Shown: positions 1 through 8,172, counted from the stretch's first letter. The stretch: DNA of 37,533 bases from Prevotella sp. (GCA_022511075.1 JAFLSE010000030.1:1-37533), one strand, 5' to 3'. A program made the numbers and translations. The notes: a model not told the origin generated them from the letters alone.

Positions 1-44
1 GATGTCTTGACCCGCCACCCCTCGCAGGCTGGCTTAGTCGTCTG

Positions 45-75
45 CAAAATTAGAAAGAAAAATTAAATTGACAAA
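45..75 (-). promoter_or_regulatory. Bacteroidetes-type promoter facing left, out of the window
   Basis: Read on the minus strand, 52-45 is TAATTTTG, a full match to the Bacteroidetes -7 consensus TAnnTTTG, and 75-72 is TTTG, a -33 element, with 19 bases between them. Transcription would start near base 40 and run off the left edge, so the gene it serves is not visible. The match to both boxes with correct spacing is seen directly; use in the cell is inferred. Confidence 0.55.
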
Positions 76-201
76 GGGAATGACAAGAAAAATGAAGATC
101 TCATCAATGTATTAACGGTTTTTAATAGTTTACAAACAGCAATGAAACTATGGTTTATTATTCCTTAAACCTGCGTATGAAAATCATCAACAGCAGATAC
201 A

Positions 202-297
202 TTCACCGTCTAACGTTCCTTAGACGGTCAACGAAGTTGGCTTCAATGGCAATCAAACATAGGTGCAACGACCGTCTAAGGAATGTTAGACGGTGAA
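202..297. repeat. Nested inverted repeat (two palindromes that also pair with each other)
   Basis: The arm at 202-229 and the arm at 270-297 are reverse complements over 28 bases with one mismatch. Each arm is itself a hairpin: CCGTCTAA at 207-214 pairs with TTAGACGG at 220-227 around a six-base loop, and the same 8-bp stem occurs in the right arm. The 40 bases between the arms contain no gene. There is no T-tract, so it is not a typical terminator. It could be a REP-like or MITE-like extragenic element or a protein-binding site. The rest of 1-399, outside this element, the left promoter and the secDF terminator, shows no convincing gene. Confidence 0.7.
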
Positions 298-330
298 CGA
301 TGCTATGATTAAATAAACAAGAAGCATTAA

Positions 331-368
331 TAAAAAAGCAAGCCACCTTGTTTTAAGGCGGCTTGCTT
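331..368 (-). terminator. Rho-independent terminator of secDF
   Basis: Downstream of secDF on the minus strand, 368-355 pairs with 349-336 in a 14-bp stem (one G-U pair in the RNA) around a five-base loop, followed by a run of six U from 337-332. It lies 31 bases past the stop codon and is well placed to end the secDF message. Confidence 0.85.
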
Positions 369-399
369 AATATACCATATTTATTATATATCCTCTTTA

Positions 400-3300
400 T
401 TATGCCTTTGCCTCAACTTCTTCTTTCTCTTCGCGAATATGCTTGCCCATTGTGAGCAATGCTGTAGGAGCAGCGATGAAGATTGAAGAAAGTGTACCGA
501 ATACAACACCGAGCAACATTGCAAACGCGAAACTGCGGATGCTGTCACCACCGAGCAGGAATATTACCGAAAGCACGATGAATGTTGTTGCAGAAGTATT
601 GATGGTACGAGCCAAGGTCTGATTGAGCGAGTCGTTGAACAACTGCTGACGGTCACGCTTCGGATAGAGGGTGATGTTCTCACGGATACGGTCGAACACA
701 ACCACCTTGTCGTTAATAGAGTAACCGATAACGGTAAGGATAGCACCAATGAACGTCTGGTCAATCTCCAATGACATTGGAACGAAGCCCCACAAGAGCG
801 AGTAGATACCAAGCACAACGAGCGTATCGAGTGTCAGTGCAATGGTTGAGCCTACAGAGAATGCCACGTTGTGGAAACGTACTAAGATGTAGAGGAAGAT
901 TGCTATCAAGGCGATGATGATACTGATGATAGCACCATATGTTATATCCTTTGCTATTGAAGGACCAACCTTCGTACTGCTGATGATTGAGCCACCTTCG
1001 CGAACATCAGGATTCTTGAATGCCTGTACATCCTTTTGGCTAACGAGTCCTGCTCCGGAAAGAGCATTGAAGAGAATATCCTCTGCCTCATCGTCAACCG
1101 TAGGAGAGTTGCTCTCAATCTTGTAGTTGGTTGAAACGCGGATTGTCTTGCCGTCAGTACCCAATGCAATTGCGGTTGTGTTGGCATTCTCGCCAAATGC
1201 GCCAGACAATACTGTACGCAACTGCTCTGGCTCAACACTGTTTTCAAATACCAATACATAGTTGCGACCACCAGTAAAGTCGATACTCTTGCTAAGACCA
1301 CGTACAGCCAATGAGCAGATGAACACAACTGCCATAACACCCCAAATGGTGTAGCTCCTCTTGTATGTTCCCATGAAGTTGAACTTGGTGTTCTGCATCA
1401 GGTTCTTTGAGAACGCAGTAGAAAACGTGAGGTTGAGCCAGCGGTCTTTCTTCATCTGATGCTCGAACACGAGACGTGTCATATATACAGCTGTGAAGAA
1501 TGAGCAAACGATACCGATGATGAGTGTAGTAGCAAAACCACGAATAGGACCTGTTCCGAATACATAGAGAATGATACCCGTGATAATTGAAGTGAGGTTA
1601 GAGTCGAAGATTGCAGAGAATGCGTTTGCATATCCCTTCTTCATAGCTTCCTTCACATTGAGACCATTGCGCAACTCTTCCTTCGTACGCTCATAGATGA
1701 GCACGTTGGCATCCACAGCCATACCGAGCGACAACACGATACCGGCGATACCAGGCATGGTAAGTGCAGCTTGGAATGATGTAAGAATACCGAGAGTGAA
1801 GAAGAGGTTGAAAAGCATGGCGATGTTTGCCATCATACCTGGTACTACATTATATAATACCACCATGTATACCATCAGTAATATGAAAGCAATTACAAAC
1901 GACCAAACACCCTGCTTGATTGACTGTGCACCGAGTGTAGGACCAACAACTTCTTCCTGTACGATGCGTGTAGGAGCAGGCATCTTACCTGAGTTGAGGG
2001 TATTTGCAAGGTCTTTTGTATCTTCGATAGAGAAGTTACCTGTAATCTGTGAGTTACCGCTAGGTATCTCGCCATTTACGCGAGGTGCGCTGTAAACAGC
2101 ATCGTCAAGAACGATAGCCACAGCCTTGCCGATGTTCATCTTGGTAATCTGTGCCCAACGGCGTGCACCGTCTGAATTCATCTGCATTGAAACGCATGGG
2201 TGACCCATCTGGTCGAACTCGTCCCTTGCATTAACGATTACATCACCTTCAAGCGGAGCACGTCCTGAAGGCTCTGTTACCTTTATTGCGTGAAGTTCAA
2301 ACACTTCTGCCTTCTTGTCGAAGTCGGCAGCCTTTGCACTCCAAAGGAGCTTCAAGTCGCTTGGCAGCACGGTCTTTGCAATATCGCCGTAAATCATCTT
2401 GTTGATAGCGGCAGTGTCGCGATATGAAGCATAGCCTACAACGCTGAGACTCTGACCCTGTACTGGTTGGAATACAGAGAACAGAGGATTCTGCTTCTTT
2501 GCAAGTTCAGCCTGCTTGCTGTCTGCTGCTTTGTCCTTGTTTCCTGACAATGTTGATGCAAGTGAGCCGGCAACCTTTGTTGTATCTGCATTTTCCTCTA
2601 CTTCTGCCTTTGCTGTCTCTGCGTTTTCGGTAACAGTTGAGTCTGCAACCTCTTCAGTGCCGGCATTAGCAAGTTTCTGGTTGAGTTGTGCAAGCAGAGG
2701 AACAATCTCCTGGCTGTTAAAAGTCTCCCAGAATTCGAGGTTAGCACTACCCTGAAGCAACTTACGTACGCGCTCGGGCTCTTTCACACCAGGCATTTCC
2801 ACCATGATGCGACCGCTCTGACCTTCAAGTTTCTGGATGTTAGGCTGTACGACACCAAACTTGTCAATACGGTTACGAACAACGTTGAACGAGTTGTCTA
2901 CGGCAGCCTGAACTTCGTCGCGAATGGCGCTCTCCACTTCTGCATCGCTGCTCTGTGTACTTACCTTGCCCTTCATCTGCTGTGTGGCGAAAATCTCTGC
3001 CAAACGATGTCCGGGGGCATTCTGCTTGTAGTACTTTACGAACAGAGAGATGAAGTCTGTCTGACTTGTCTCCTCTTCTTTCATTGCCTGTTCCATTGAC
3101 TTGGTAAAGGCAGCGTCGGTCTTGTGGTCTGCAAGTGCCGCAACAACATCGGGCACGGAAACCTCAAGAATCACGTTCATACCACCTTTAAGGTCAAGGC
3201 CGAGACCGATTTCCATCTCACGGCACTCCTTGAAGGTGTAAGCACCCAAATAGATTTTTTCGTTCTTGATAGAATCAAGATACTCCTGACCTGCAACCTC

Positions 3301-3417
3301 GCCCAATGCCGCTGCCTTGTTCTCATGGTAGCGCGTAACAAACGAGAATGACAGATAGAATATGCACACGAAAACAAGCATGAGTGCAATAAACTTTACA
3401 ATTCCTTTGTTTTGCAT
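400..3417 (-). CDS. secDF: Protein translocase subunit SecDF (fused SecD-SecF)
   Basis: This inner-membrane protein uses the proton motive force to help pull secreted proteins through SecYEG. At 1005 residues it is a natural SecD-SecF fusion, the usual form in Bacteroidetes. After one N-terminal membrane segment comes the SecD motif GLDLKGG, then a large periplasmic region, then the membrane motif GMAVDANVLIYER of SecD. The SecF half starts with SIDFTGG and has GYSINDKVVVFDRIREN. Between the conserved blocks of the periplasmic region, at roughly residues 250-320, is a low-complexity stretch rich in Ala, Glu, Thr and Lys, which looks like a lineage-specific linker. The gene is monocistronic: a promoter lies at 3487-3494 and a strong terminator follows. 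The start ATG at 3417 gives a normal membrane anchor. Confidence 0.97.
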   Translation of the reverse strand: MQNKGIVKFIALMLVFVCIFYLSFSFVTRYHENKAAALGEVAGQEYLDSIKNEKIYLGAYTFKECREMEIGLGLDLKGGMNVILEVSVPDVVAALADHKTDAAFTKSMEQAMKEEETSQTDFISLFVKYYKQNAPGHRLAEIFATQQMKGKVSTQSSDAEVESAIRDEVQAAVDNSFNVVRNRIDKFGVVQPNIQKLEGQSGRIMVEMPGVKEPERVRKLLQGSANLEFWETFNSQEIVPLLAQLNQKLANAGTEEVADSTVTENAETAKAEVEENADTTKVAGSLASTLSGNKDKAADSKQAELAKKQNPLFSVFQPVQGQSLSVVGYASYRDTAAINKMIYGDIAKTVLPSDLKLLWSAKAADFDKKAEVFELHAIKVTEPSGRAPLEGDVIVNARDEFDQMGHPCVSMQMNSDGARRWAQITKMNIGKAVAIVLDDAVYSAPRVNGEIPSGNSQITGNFSIEDTKDLANTLNSGKMPAPTRIVQEEVVGPTLGAQSIKQGVWSFVIAFILLMVYMVVLYNVVPGMMANIAMLFNLFFTLGILTSFQAALTMPGIAGIVLSLGMAVDANVLIYERTKEELRNGLNVKEAMKKGYANAFSAIFDSNLTSIITGIILYVFGTGPIRGFATTLIIGIVCSFFTAVYMTRLVFEHQMKKDRWLNLTFSTAFSKNLMQNTKFNFMGTYKRSYTIWGVMAVVFICSLAVRGLSKSIDFTGGRNYVLVFENSVEPEQLRTVLSGAFGENANTTAIALGTDGKTIRVSTNYKIESNSPTVDDEAEDILFNALSGAGLVSQKDVQAFKNPDVREGGSIISSTKVGPSIAKDITYGAIISIIIALIAIFLYILVRFHNVAFSVGSTIALTLDTLVVLGIYSLLWGFVPMSLEIDQTFIGAILTVIGYSINDKVVVFDRIRENITLYPKRDRQQLFNDSLNQTLARTINTSATTFIVLSVIFLLGGDSIRSFAFAMLLGVVFGTLSSIFIAAPTALLTMGKHIREEKEEVEAKA

Positions 3418-3486
3418 TTTGTTTTAATTTATTGTTTTTTATTATTATTTCCTTTAATGGTTGTGCATGTCGCACAAATTAGCGTG

Positions 3487-3494
3487 CAAATATA
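3487..3494 (-). promoter_or_regulatory. Predicted secDF promoter (-7 box)
   Basis: The minus strand reads TATATTTG at 3494-3487, matching TAnnTTTG, about 70 bases upstream of the secDF start. The -33 position, 19 bases further up, has only a partial match (TTTCG). A short inverted repeat TTGTGC-5-GCACAA lies in the leader at 3461-3477. Confidence 0.5.
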
Positions 3495-3527
3495 GTGATT
3501 TTTTTACAGATAGCGAAATTTAGCGGT

Positions 3528-3552
3528 AAAAAACATTCTTTTTTTAATGTTT
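3528..3552 (-). terminator. Terminator overlapping the stop codon of the exonuclease-phosphatase gene
   Basis: On the minus strand AAACATT at 3552-3546 pairs with AATGTTT at 3537-3531 around an eight-base A-rich loop, then continues into six U at 3533-3528. The left stem arm includes the end of the coding region, so the stop codon lies in the hairpin. The stem is A/T-rich and therefore modest in strength. Confidence 0.55.
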
Positions 3553-4632
3553 CTTGTCATATTTCAACCAACAAACCATTGGATAATGGTCACTTGCGTC
3601 TATTTTGTTATCAACGTAGCAATTATAAGGCTCAAATTGTTCAGAGCACATAATATTGTCGATTCTTACGAAAAAGCCTTTCTGATTATATGACACCCCA
3701 ACACCTCTTCCCGATGCCACATAGCAATCGGTAAGTCCTTGTGCTACTATGCGTCTGCAATAACTAATGGGATTGTCGTTGAAGTCGCCGCATACTATCA
3801 TTGGGTATTGCTTGTGGCTTTCTATATAGTCATGTACTGCCCGTGCCTGCGGTGCACGTATCTTGTTCGACTCGGCAAGCCTGTGTAAAAGTTTCTTCGA
3901 CTCTTCACGTGCTGTATCTCCTTCGAGCTTGCCTTTCACTAACTCCTTGTACATTTCGCGCTCGTCAAGCGACAAGTGTGTAGTTTCGAAATGGTTTACT
4001 ATAACGATGATGGTGTCACTTTCCATCTTCAGGTAGTATGCCATACTTAAATTTGCATCAGACGGATAGTTAATCCGTTCACGCCTTATTATTGGATATC
4101 TCGTGTATATACCAATACCATTGGCAGCAGTGACTGACCTCACGAGGCAAGTGTCGCAAAATGCATATATACTATCATAATATGTTCGCACGCGTCGCCA
4201 TGAGTCCACGTCTTCTTGCAAGCATACAATGTCGGCATTTTGTTGCTTTATGTATTCGTATACCATTCCGAAGGAATCGTTGTATTTTGGCTTGCCAGAA
4301 TAGCACTGCACATTCCAAGTGAGCACTTTGATGCTGTTTTCCGGCAAATCCTTCTTCATGTTTACCGGCATATATATGCTTATTGGCACATAGCAAACAA
4401 GATAGCCCAATATGGGAATAATAACCATGCGCAGCTTGAATATAGCCCAAAACACGAGAAAGAGAAGATTGAACACCAAGAAGAATGGGAATGCCAGACC
4501 GAATGTAGACAGCAGCGGAGATGTTTCAGGATTCACATAATCAGCAAATCCCAAAAGAAACATTATAATAATAGTTGCTATGTTTGCTCCTGCAACAATC
4601 CTTATACTTATCTGCCTAAGCTGCTTAATCAT
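3544..4632 (-). CDS. Membrane-anchored endonuclease/exonuclease/phosphatase family protein
   Basis: The C-terminal two thirds has the four classic blocks of the EEP (DNase I-like) fold: LTWNVQ near residue 105, CLQEDVDSW, the GDFNDNP block and the final SDHYP with the catalytic His. These bind a divalent metal and cleave a phosphodiester or phosphomonoester. The first 100 residues form about three hydrophobic segments, so the enzyme is tethered to the inner membrane with its catalytic domain on one side. The substrate cannot be read from sequence; nucleic acid, phosphoinositide-like lipid and sugar phosphate are all possible in this family. Length is 362 residues. Its ATG overlaps the end of the rhomboid gene by eight bases, which points to coupled translation. 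In Bacteroidales this gene commonly follows a rhomboid protease. Confidence 0.88.
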   Translation of the reverse strand: MIKQLRQISIRIVAGANIATIIIMFLLGFADYVNPETSPLLSTFGLAFPFFLVFNLLFLVFWAIFKLRMVIIPILGYLVCYVPISIYMPVNMKKDLPENSIKVLTWNVQCYSGKPKYNDSFGMVYEYIKQQNADIVCLQEDVDSWRRVRTYYDSIYAFCDTCLVRSVTAANGIGIYTRYPIIRRERINYPSDANLSMAYYLKMESDTIIVIVNHFETTHLSLDEREMYKELVKGKLEGDTAREESKKLLHRLAESNKIRAPQARAVHDYIESHKQYPMIVCGDFNDNPISYCRRIVAQGLTDCYVASGRGVGVSYNQKGFFVRIDNIMCSEQFEPYNCYVDNKIDASDHYPMVCWLKYDKKH

Positions 4633-5557
4633 CCTTATGGCTCAGTTCAAAAAGTCTTTTCTTCTCCTCGGCAGTGAGGCTGTCGTAGCCGCTCTTGCGA
4701 ATCTTATCGAGAATAGAGTTTATTATATCCTGTTCAGCTTTCTTTCGTGCATTATACTCTTCGTCGGTTTCTTTCCTTGTGTCATCGCTGCCTCCACCTG
4801 TGTGTACCGTCATCTTAATGTCGCGCTGTTGTTGCTTGCGTTGCTCAAAATTTTGTTTCATCTTGCTGAAAATACCGCTGCCATAAAGGTCGTAGCCTTG
4901 CAACTGATGTTTTCTCCAATACCTAATCAAAAGGAATCCGAAGAACATTCCGCCGAGGTGGGCAGTATGAGCAACGCCGTCGTTTGAAGAACCGAGTGCC
5001 ATAAACAACTCTACGGCAACATAGAATATCACAAACCATTTTGCCTTTATAGGCACAGGTAGTGGGAATATGAAGATACGCTCGTTTGGAAACGTCATAC
5101 CAAAGGCAAGCAATATGGCATATACCGCTCCCGATGCACCGATAGTACGCCAGTTGTTGAGCATGTTTGCATCACCGTCGGGAAGATTGAACGCGTCTGT
5201 AAAAGATAGTTGCGGATTCATAACCATTAATTCCACAAACTGTGCTATTTCCTGAATCAAGCCGGCACCAACGCCACACGCAATGTAATAAAAAAGGAAA
5301 CGTTGCGAACCCCATACTCTTTCTATCACGCAACCAAACATCCACAGTGCAAACATATTGAAGAATAAATGCGTGAAACCGCCATGCAGAAACATATATG
5401 TAAACAACTGATAAATGGAAAAATGGCTTGCCAAAAAGAAATGCAACCCAAAGATCGAGTCGAGTTCCACTCCCATTCTGCCAAAAATGAATGTGGCAAT
5501 GAATGCGATTGTGTTTATGAACAACAAGTTCCGCGTGACCGTAGGCATATTCTGCAT
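4625..5557 (-). CDS. Rhomboid family intramembrane serine protease
   Basis: A six-helix membrane protease that cuts transmembrane segments of other proteins. The catalytic serine is in GASGA (Ser142 from the chosen start) and the partner histidine in HTAHLGG (His200). The conserved HGGFTHLFFN block of helix 2 is at residues 58-67. A hydrophilic tail of about 95 residues rich in Lys, Gln and Glu follows the membrane domain. The start was set at the ATG at 5557 (310 residues). A longer frame opens at 5611, but that lies inside the predicted promoter box at 5609-5616, so it would not be transcribed. A second ATG at 5548 is also possible. It forms a two-gene unit with the exonuclease-phosphatase gene and is divergent from HU. 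Confidence 0.93.
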   Translation of the reverse strand: MQNMPTVTRNLLFINTIAFIATFIFGRMGVELDSIFGLHFFLASHFSIYQLFTYMFLHGGFTHLFFNMFALWMFGCVIERVWGSQRFLFYYIACGVGAGLIQEIAQFVELMVMNPQLSFTDAFNLPDGDANMLNNWRTIGASGAVYAILLAFGMTFPNERIFIFPLPVPIKAKWFVIFYVAVELFMALGSSNDGVAHTAHLGGMFFGFLLIRYWRKHQLQGYDLYGSGIFSKMKQNFEQRKQQQRDIKMTVHTGGGSDDTRKETDEEYNARKKAEQDIINSILDKIRKSGYDSLTAEEKKRLFELSHKDD

Positions 5558-5608
5558 AAATGCTATATTTACATTGTTAATATTAAGCGTTAAAACACTT
5601 TTGCGGTG

Positions 5609-5616
5609 CAAAATTA
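5609..5616 (-). promoter_or_regulatory. Predicted rhomboid promoter (-7 box)
   Basis: The minus strand reads TAATTTTG at 5616-5609, a full TAnnTTTG match followed by CA. It is about 50 bases upstream of the ATG at 5557 and rules out the longer reading frame that would begin at 5611. No clear -33 TTG is seen. Confidence 0.5.
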
Positions 5617-5699
5617 CGAAAATTATCTGTTAAAAGCCATAAAAACACACTATAATATGGAAAAAATAAAGAAAAATCATTTTTTTTTCACAAATTTGA

Positions 5700-5729
5700 T
5701 TGTTTAATGAAATATTTGTAATATCTTTG
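5700..5729 (+). promoter_or_regulatory. Predicted promoter of the HU gene
   Basis: TTG at 5700-5702 and TATCTTTG at 5722-5729 match the Bacteroidetes -33 and -7 boxes with a 19-base spacer. The upstream 60 bases are very A/T-rich, including an eight-T run, as expected for a strong promoter. The leader to the HU start is about 40 bases. Confidence 0.7.
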
Positions 5730-5773
5730 TGGCAGAAATATATTCATAACATCTATAAATTAAAAAAACTATT

Positions 5774-6049
5774 ATGAACAAGACAGATTTGGTAAAGAAA
5801 ATGGCAGAGGGCGCTAACATCAGCCAGGCTGATGCAAAGAAGGCTCTCGACGCTGCAACAGCAGCTATCAAGGACGCTCTCGTAGCAGGTGACAAGGTTG
5901 CTCTCGTTGGCTTCGGTACATTCAGCGTTAGCGAGCGTGCTGCTCGTGAGGGTATCAACCCTACAAACAAGCAGAAGATTCAAATCGCAGCAAAGAAGGT
6001 TGCTAAGTTTAAGGCAGGTGCTGAGATTGTTGACGCTCTCAACAAATAA
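5774..6049 (+). CDS. hup: HU family DNA-binding protein
   Basis: A 91-residue histone-like protein that binds and bends DNA as a dimer and helps compact the nucleoid. It begins MNKTDLVKKMAE, has the family hinge block LVGFGTFSV at residues 43-51, and the beta-arm region GINPTNKQKI with the intercalating Pro at residue 63. The last block reads VAKFKAG, where most HU proteins have a Pro before the Lys. Length is normal. It is a single-gene unit with a good promoter upstream and a strong terminator 16 bases past the stop. The coding region uses few rare codons, which fits a highly expressed protein. Confidence 0.96.
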   Translation: MNKTDLVKKMAEGANISQADAKKALDAATAAIKDALVAGDKVALVGFGTFSVSERAAREGINPTNKQKIQIAAKKVAKFKAGAEIVDALNK

Positions 6050-6064
6050 ATGTAAGAATAATAG

Positions 6065-6097
6065 AAAAGGCGATGTTCAGAAACATCGCCTTTTTTG
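6065..6097. terminator. Bidirectional terminator between HU and kduD
   Basis: AAGGCGATGTT at 6067-6077 pairs perfectly with AACATCGCCTT at 6082-6092 around a four-base loop. On the plus strand six T follow (6091-6096), ending the HU message. On the minus strand four U follow, so it may also end kduID. It sits in the short gap between two convergent genes. Confidence 0.9.
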
Positions 6098-6122
6098 TTG
6101 TCTTTTATTCAGTTCAATTATG

Positions 6123-6923
6123 TTATGGCTGCTTGCCGATGTATGCCAAAATACCACCATCAACATACAACACGTGACCGTTCACTGCATCAGAAGCCTT
6201 TGATGCGAGGAACACGGCAGGACCACCCAACTCCTCTGGGTCAAGCCAGCGACCAGCAGGTGTCTTAGCGCAAATGAACGTATCGAATGGATGACGAGTG
6301 CCGTCGGGCTGTATCTCGCGGAGCGGTGCAGTCTGAGGAGTGGCAATGTAGCCAGGACCTATACCATTGCACTGAATATTGTACTCGCCGTACTCTGAAC
6401 AGATGTTGCGTGTCAGCATCTTCAAGCCACCCTTTGCAGCAGCGTATGCAGAAACAGTCTCACGACCGAGTTCGCTCATCATAGAGCAGATGTTGATAAT
6501 CTTGCCTTCCCTGCGCTCCATCATTTCAGGAAGCACAGCAGCAGAAACGATGTATGGGGCAACCAAGTCAACGTCGATTACCTGCTGGAACTCTGCGCGC
6601 TTCATCTCGTGCATAGGAATGCGTTTGATGATACCTGCATTGTTCACGAGAATATCGATGTTTCCAACCTCTGCGTGAATCTTCTCAACGAGAGCCTTCA
6701 CGGCAATCTCGTCGGTAACGTCGCATACATAACCGTGAACGTTCTCAATGCCAGCCTCCTTGTAGTTGGCAAGACCACGTTCAAGGGCGGCCTCACTGAT
6801 GTCGTTGAAGATAATGTTCTTAATGCCTGCTGCAACAAACGCCTTGGCAATGTTGAAGCCGATACCGTAAGAAGCACCTGTTATCCAAGCGTTCTTACCT
6901 TCAAGTGAAAAAATATTTGCCAT
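6123..6923 (-). CDS. kduD: 2-deoxy-D-gluconate 3-dehydrogenase type SDR oxidoreductase (KduD)
   Basis: A 266-residue short-chain dehydrogenase. The Rossmann motif TGASYGIG is at residues 15-22, NNAG at 94-97, and the catalytic triad is Ser147, Tyr160 and Lys164 (YAAAK). KduD reduces 2,5-diketo-3-deoxygluconate to 2-keto-3-deoxygluconate with NADH, the second cytosolic step after pectin or glycosaminoglycan lyase products are opened. The assignment to KduD rather than gluconate 5-dehydrogenase, a close relative, rests on the kduI gene 33 bases upstream. The start ATG at 6923 gives the standard N-terminus; a longer frame to 6953 would add an unrelated tail. No kdgK or kdgA is seen nearby. Confidence 0.88.
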   Translation of the reverse strand: MANIFSLEGKNAWITGASYGIGFNIAKAFVAAGIKNIIFNDISEAALERGLANYKEAGIENVHGYVCDVTDEIAVKALVEKIHAEVGNIDILVNNAGIIKRIPMHEMKRAEFQQVIDVDLVAPYIVSAAVLPEMMERREGKIINICSMMSELGRETVSAYAAAKGGLKMLTRNICSEYGEYNIQCNGIGPGYIATPQTAPLREIQPDGTRHPFDTFICAKTPAGRWLDPEELGGPAVFLASKASDAVNGHVLYVDGGILAYIGKQP

Positions 6924-6956
6924 GTCTTTGTGTTTTATTGTTGTCTGAATCAAATT

Positions 6957-7802
6957 TTATTTCAAGTCGGTAATCTTCGAGAAGTCTTGGTCGCCATAGT
7001 CAAGGTTCTCACCGCCCATACCCCAGATGAATGTATAGTTGTGGGTGGCAGCAGCACTGTGTATACTCCATTCGGGAGAAAGCACTGCCTGGTCGCCCTT
7101 CATCCAGATGTTGCGTGTCTCCTGCACCTCACCCATGAAGTGACATACAGCCTGATCTTCTGGCACCTCGAAATAGAAGTATGCCTCCATACGGCGGCTG
7201 TGAACGTGTGCCGGCATAGTGTTCCATACACTGCCCGGGGCAAGTTCCGTCATACCCATCTGCAACTGGCAAGAATCAACCACCTGACTTACGAGCATCT
7301 TGTTTATGTCGCGCTCGTTACTTGTTTCAAGTGAGCCGAGGTGAGCCACAACAGCATCTTTCTTTGTAACTTTCTTGCAAGGATATTCCTTGTGTGCAGT
7401 AACGCTGTTGAAATAGAACTTTGCAGGGCAGTTTGCGTCCTTGCTTGAGAACACTACGTCGCGGTCGCCACGACCGATATAAAGAGCCTCCTTATAACCG
7501 AGAACGAATTCTTCGTCGCCAACTTTCACAACGCCTTCGCCCTTGCCCACGTTGAAAACGCCAATCTCGCGACGTGTTGTAAAGAAGTCTGCTTTCAGAG
7601 GGTCTATAGCCTCCAACTTCAATGCTTCGTTTACTGGCATTGCGCCACCAACCACCATACGGTCATACATGGAATAAACCATGTTTACCTCATCGGCTGC
7701 GAAAACCTTCTCAATCAGGAAGTCACGGCGAATACGTGCAGTGTCGTATGACTTTGCGTCTTCGGGGTGTGCAGCATAACGGATTTCGTAATTTGTCTTC
7801 AT
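6957..7802 (-). CDS. kduI: 5-dehydro-4-deoxy-D-glucuronate isomerase (KduI)
   Basis: A 281-residue cupin isomerase that converts 5-keto-4-deoxyuronate to 2,5-diketo-3-deoxygluconate during breakdown of pectin, alginate-like or glycosaminoglycan uronates. The zinc ligands are all present: His199 and His201 in HVHSRRMEAY, Glu206, and His248 in the block IHSAAA. The N-terminal block DFLIEKVFAADE is typical of the family. The ATG at 7802 was chosen because the longer frame to 7847 begins inside the predicted promoter at 7845-7852. It is the first gene of a kduI-kduD pair. A tandem TTGCAA repeat lies upstream of its promoter and could be a control region. Confidence 0.95.
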   Translation of the reverse strand: MKTNYEIRYAAHPEDAKSYDTARIRRDFLIEKVFAADEVNMVYSMYDRMVVGGAMPVNEALKLEAIDPLKADFFTTRREIGVFNVGKGEGVVKVGDEEFVLGYKEALYIGRGDRDVVFSSKDANCPAKFYFNSVTAHKEYPCKKVTKKDAVVAHLGSLETSNERDINKMLVSQVVDSCQLQMGMTELAPGSVWNTMPAHVHSRRMEAYFYFEVPEDQAVCHFMGEVQETRNIWMKGDQAVLSPEWSIHSAAATHNYTFIWGMGGENLDYGDQDFSKITDLK

Positions 7803-7844
7803 TGTTCCTTGTTTTAGTGTTTTGTCTTTTGAGTTATCTGCGTG

Positions 7845-7852
7845 CAAAGTTA
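7845..7852 (-). promoter_or_regulatory. Predicted kduID promoter (-7 box)
   Basis: The minus strand reads TAACTTTG at 7852-7845 followed by CA, a full match to TAnnTTTG, about 42 bases upstream of the kduI ATG. The expected -33 position near 7872 has no TTG, as often happens for promoters that need an activator. Confidence 0.5.
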
Positions 7853-7913
7853 CAAAATATTTTCCTATTATTGTTATGGCACGGCATAAATATAGTTAAA
7901 AATCTAAGTGTTC

Positions 7914-7985
7914 TTCAAATTGCAACGTGTTGCAAATCTAATTGCATCTAGTTGCAAATGCATTTGCAACACGTTGCAATTTGAA
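7914..7985. repeat. Three tandem 22-bp units with six phased TTGCAA hexamers, also a 23-bp inverted repeat
   Basis: TTGCAA, or TTGCAT in one case, occurs at 7920, 7930, 7942, 7952, 7964 and 7974, with spacings of 10, 12, 10, 12 and 10 bases. This makes three tandem units (7920-7941, 7942-7963, 7964-7985), each a TTGCAA...TTGCAA pair. In addition 7914-7936 and 7963-7985 are perfect reverse complements over 23 bases. The period of about 11 places every copy on one face of the helix, as in cooperative operator arrays. It lies between the tRNA-Gln terminator and the kduI promoter. Its binding protein and role are unknown. Confidence 0.85.
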
Positions 7986-8002
7986 ATGCTCCTTACTTAT
8001 AC

Positions 8003-8035
8003 AAAAAGAGGAGCATCAATCGATGCTCCTCTTTT
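8003..8035 (-). terminator. Terminator of tRNA-Gln
   Basis: On the minus strand AAAAGAGGAGCATC at 8035-8022 pairs perfectly with 8017-8004 around a four-base loop and is followed by five U at 8007-8003. It is directly downstream of the tRNA. The stem also has an A/T run on the other side, so it could stop transcription from either direction. Confidence 0.88.
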
Positions 8036-8040
8036 ATTGG

Positions 8041-8111
8041 TTGTCCAAGGCGGATTCGAACCACCACAAACAGAACCAAAACCTGTTGTGCTACCATTAC
8101 ACCATTGGACA
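8041..8111 (-). tRNA. tRNA-Gln (anticodon UUG)
   Basis: The minus strand folds into a cloverleaf. The acceptor stem pairs 8111-8105 with 8048-8042 over seven bases. The T arm carries GGTTCGAATCC. The anticodon stem ACAGG/TCTGT closes the loop TTTTGGT with anticodon TTG, which reads Gln codons. The discriminator base is A at 8041, and the next three bases (8040-8038) are CCA, so the 3' CCA appears to be encoded. A good promoter lies 60 bases upstream and a strong terminator follows. Confidence 0.95.
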
Positions 8112-8172
8112 ATCCGAAAGACATTGTGAACCCTTATTTCCGACAAGCGGCTGCGGTATTCAAAATGCGGTG

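Noticed and set aside
7914..7985. CRISPR array
   Set aside because: The repeat units are directly adjacent with no unique spacers, are only 22 bases long and degenerate, and no cas gene is nearby.
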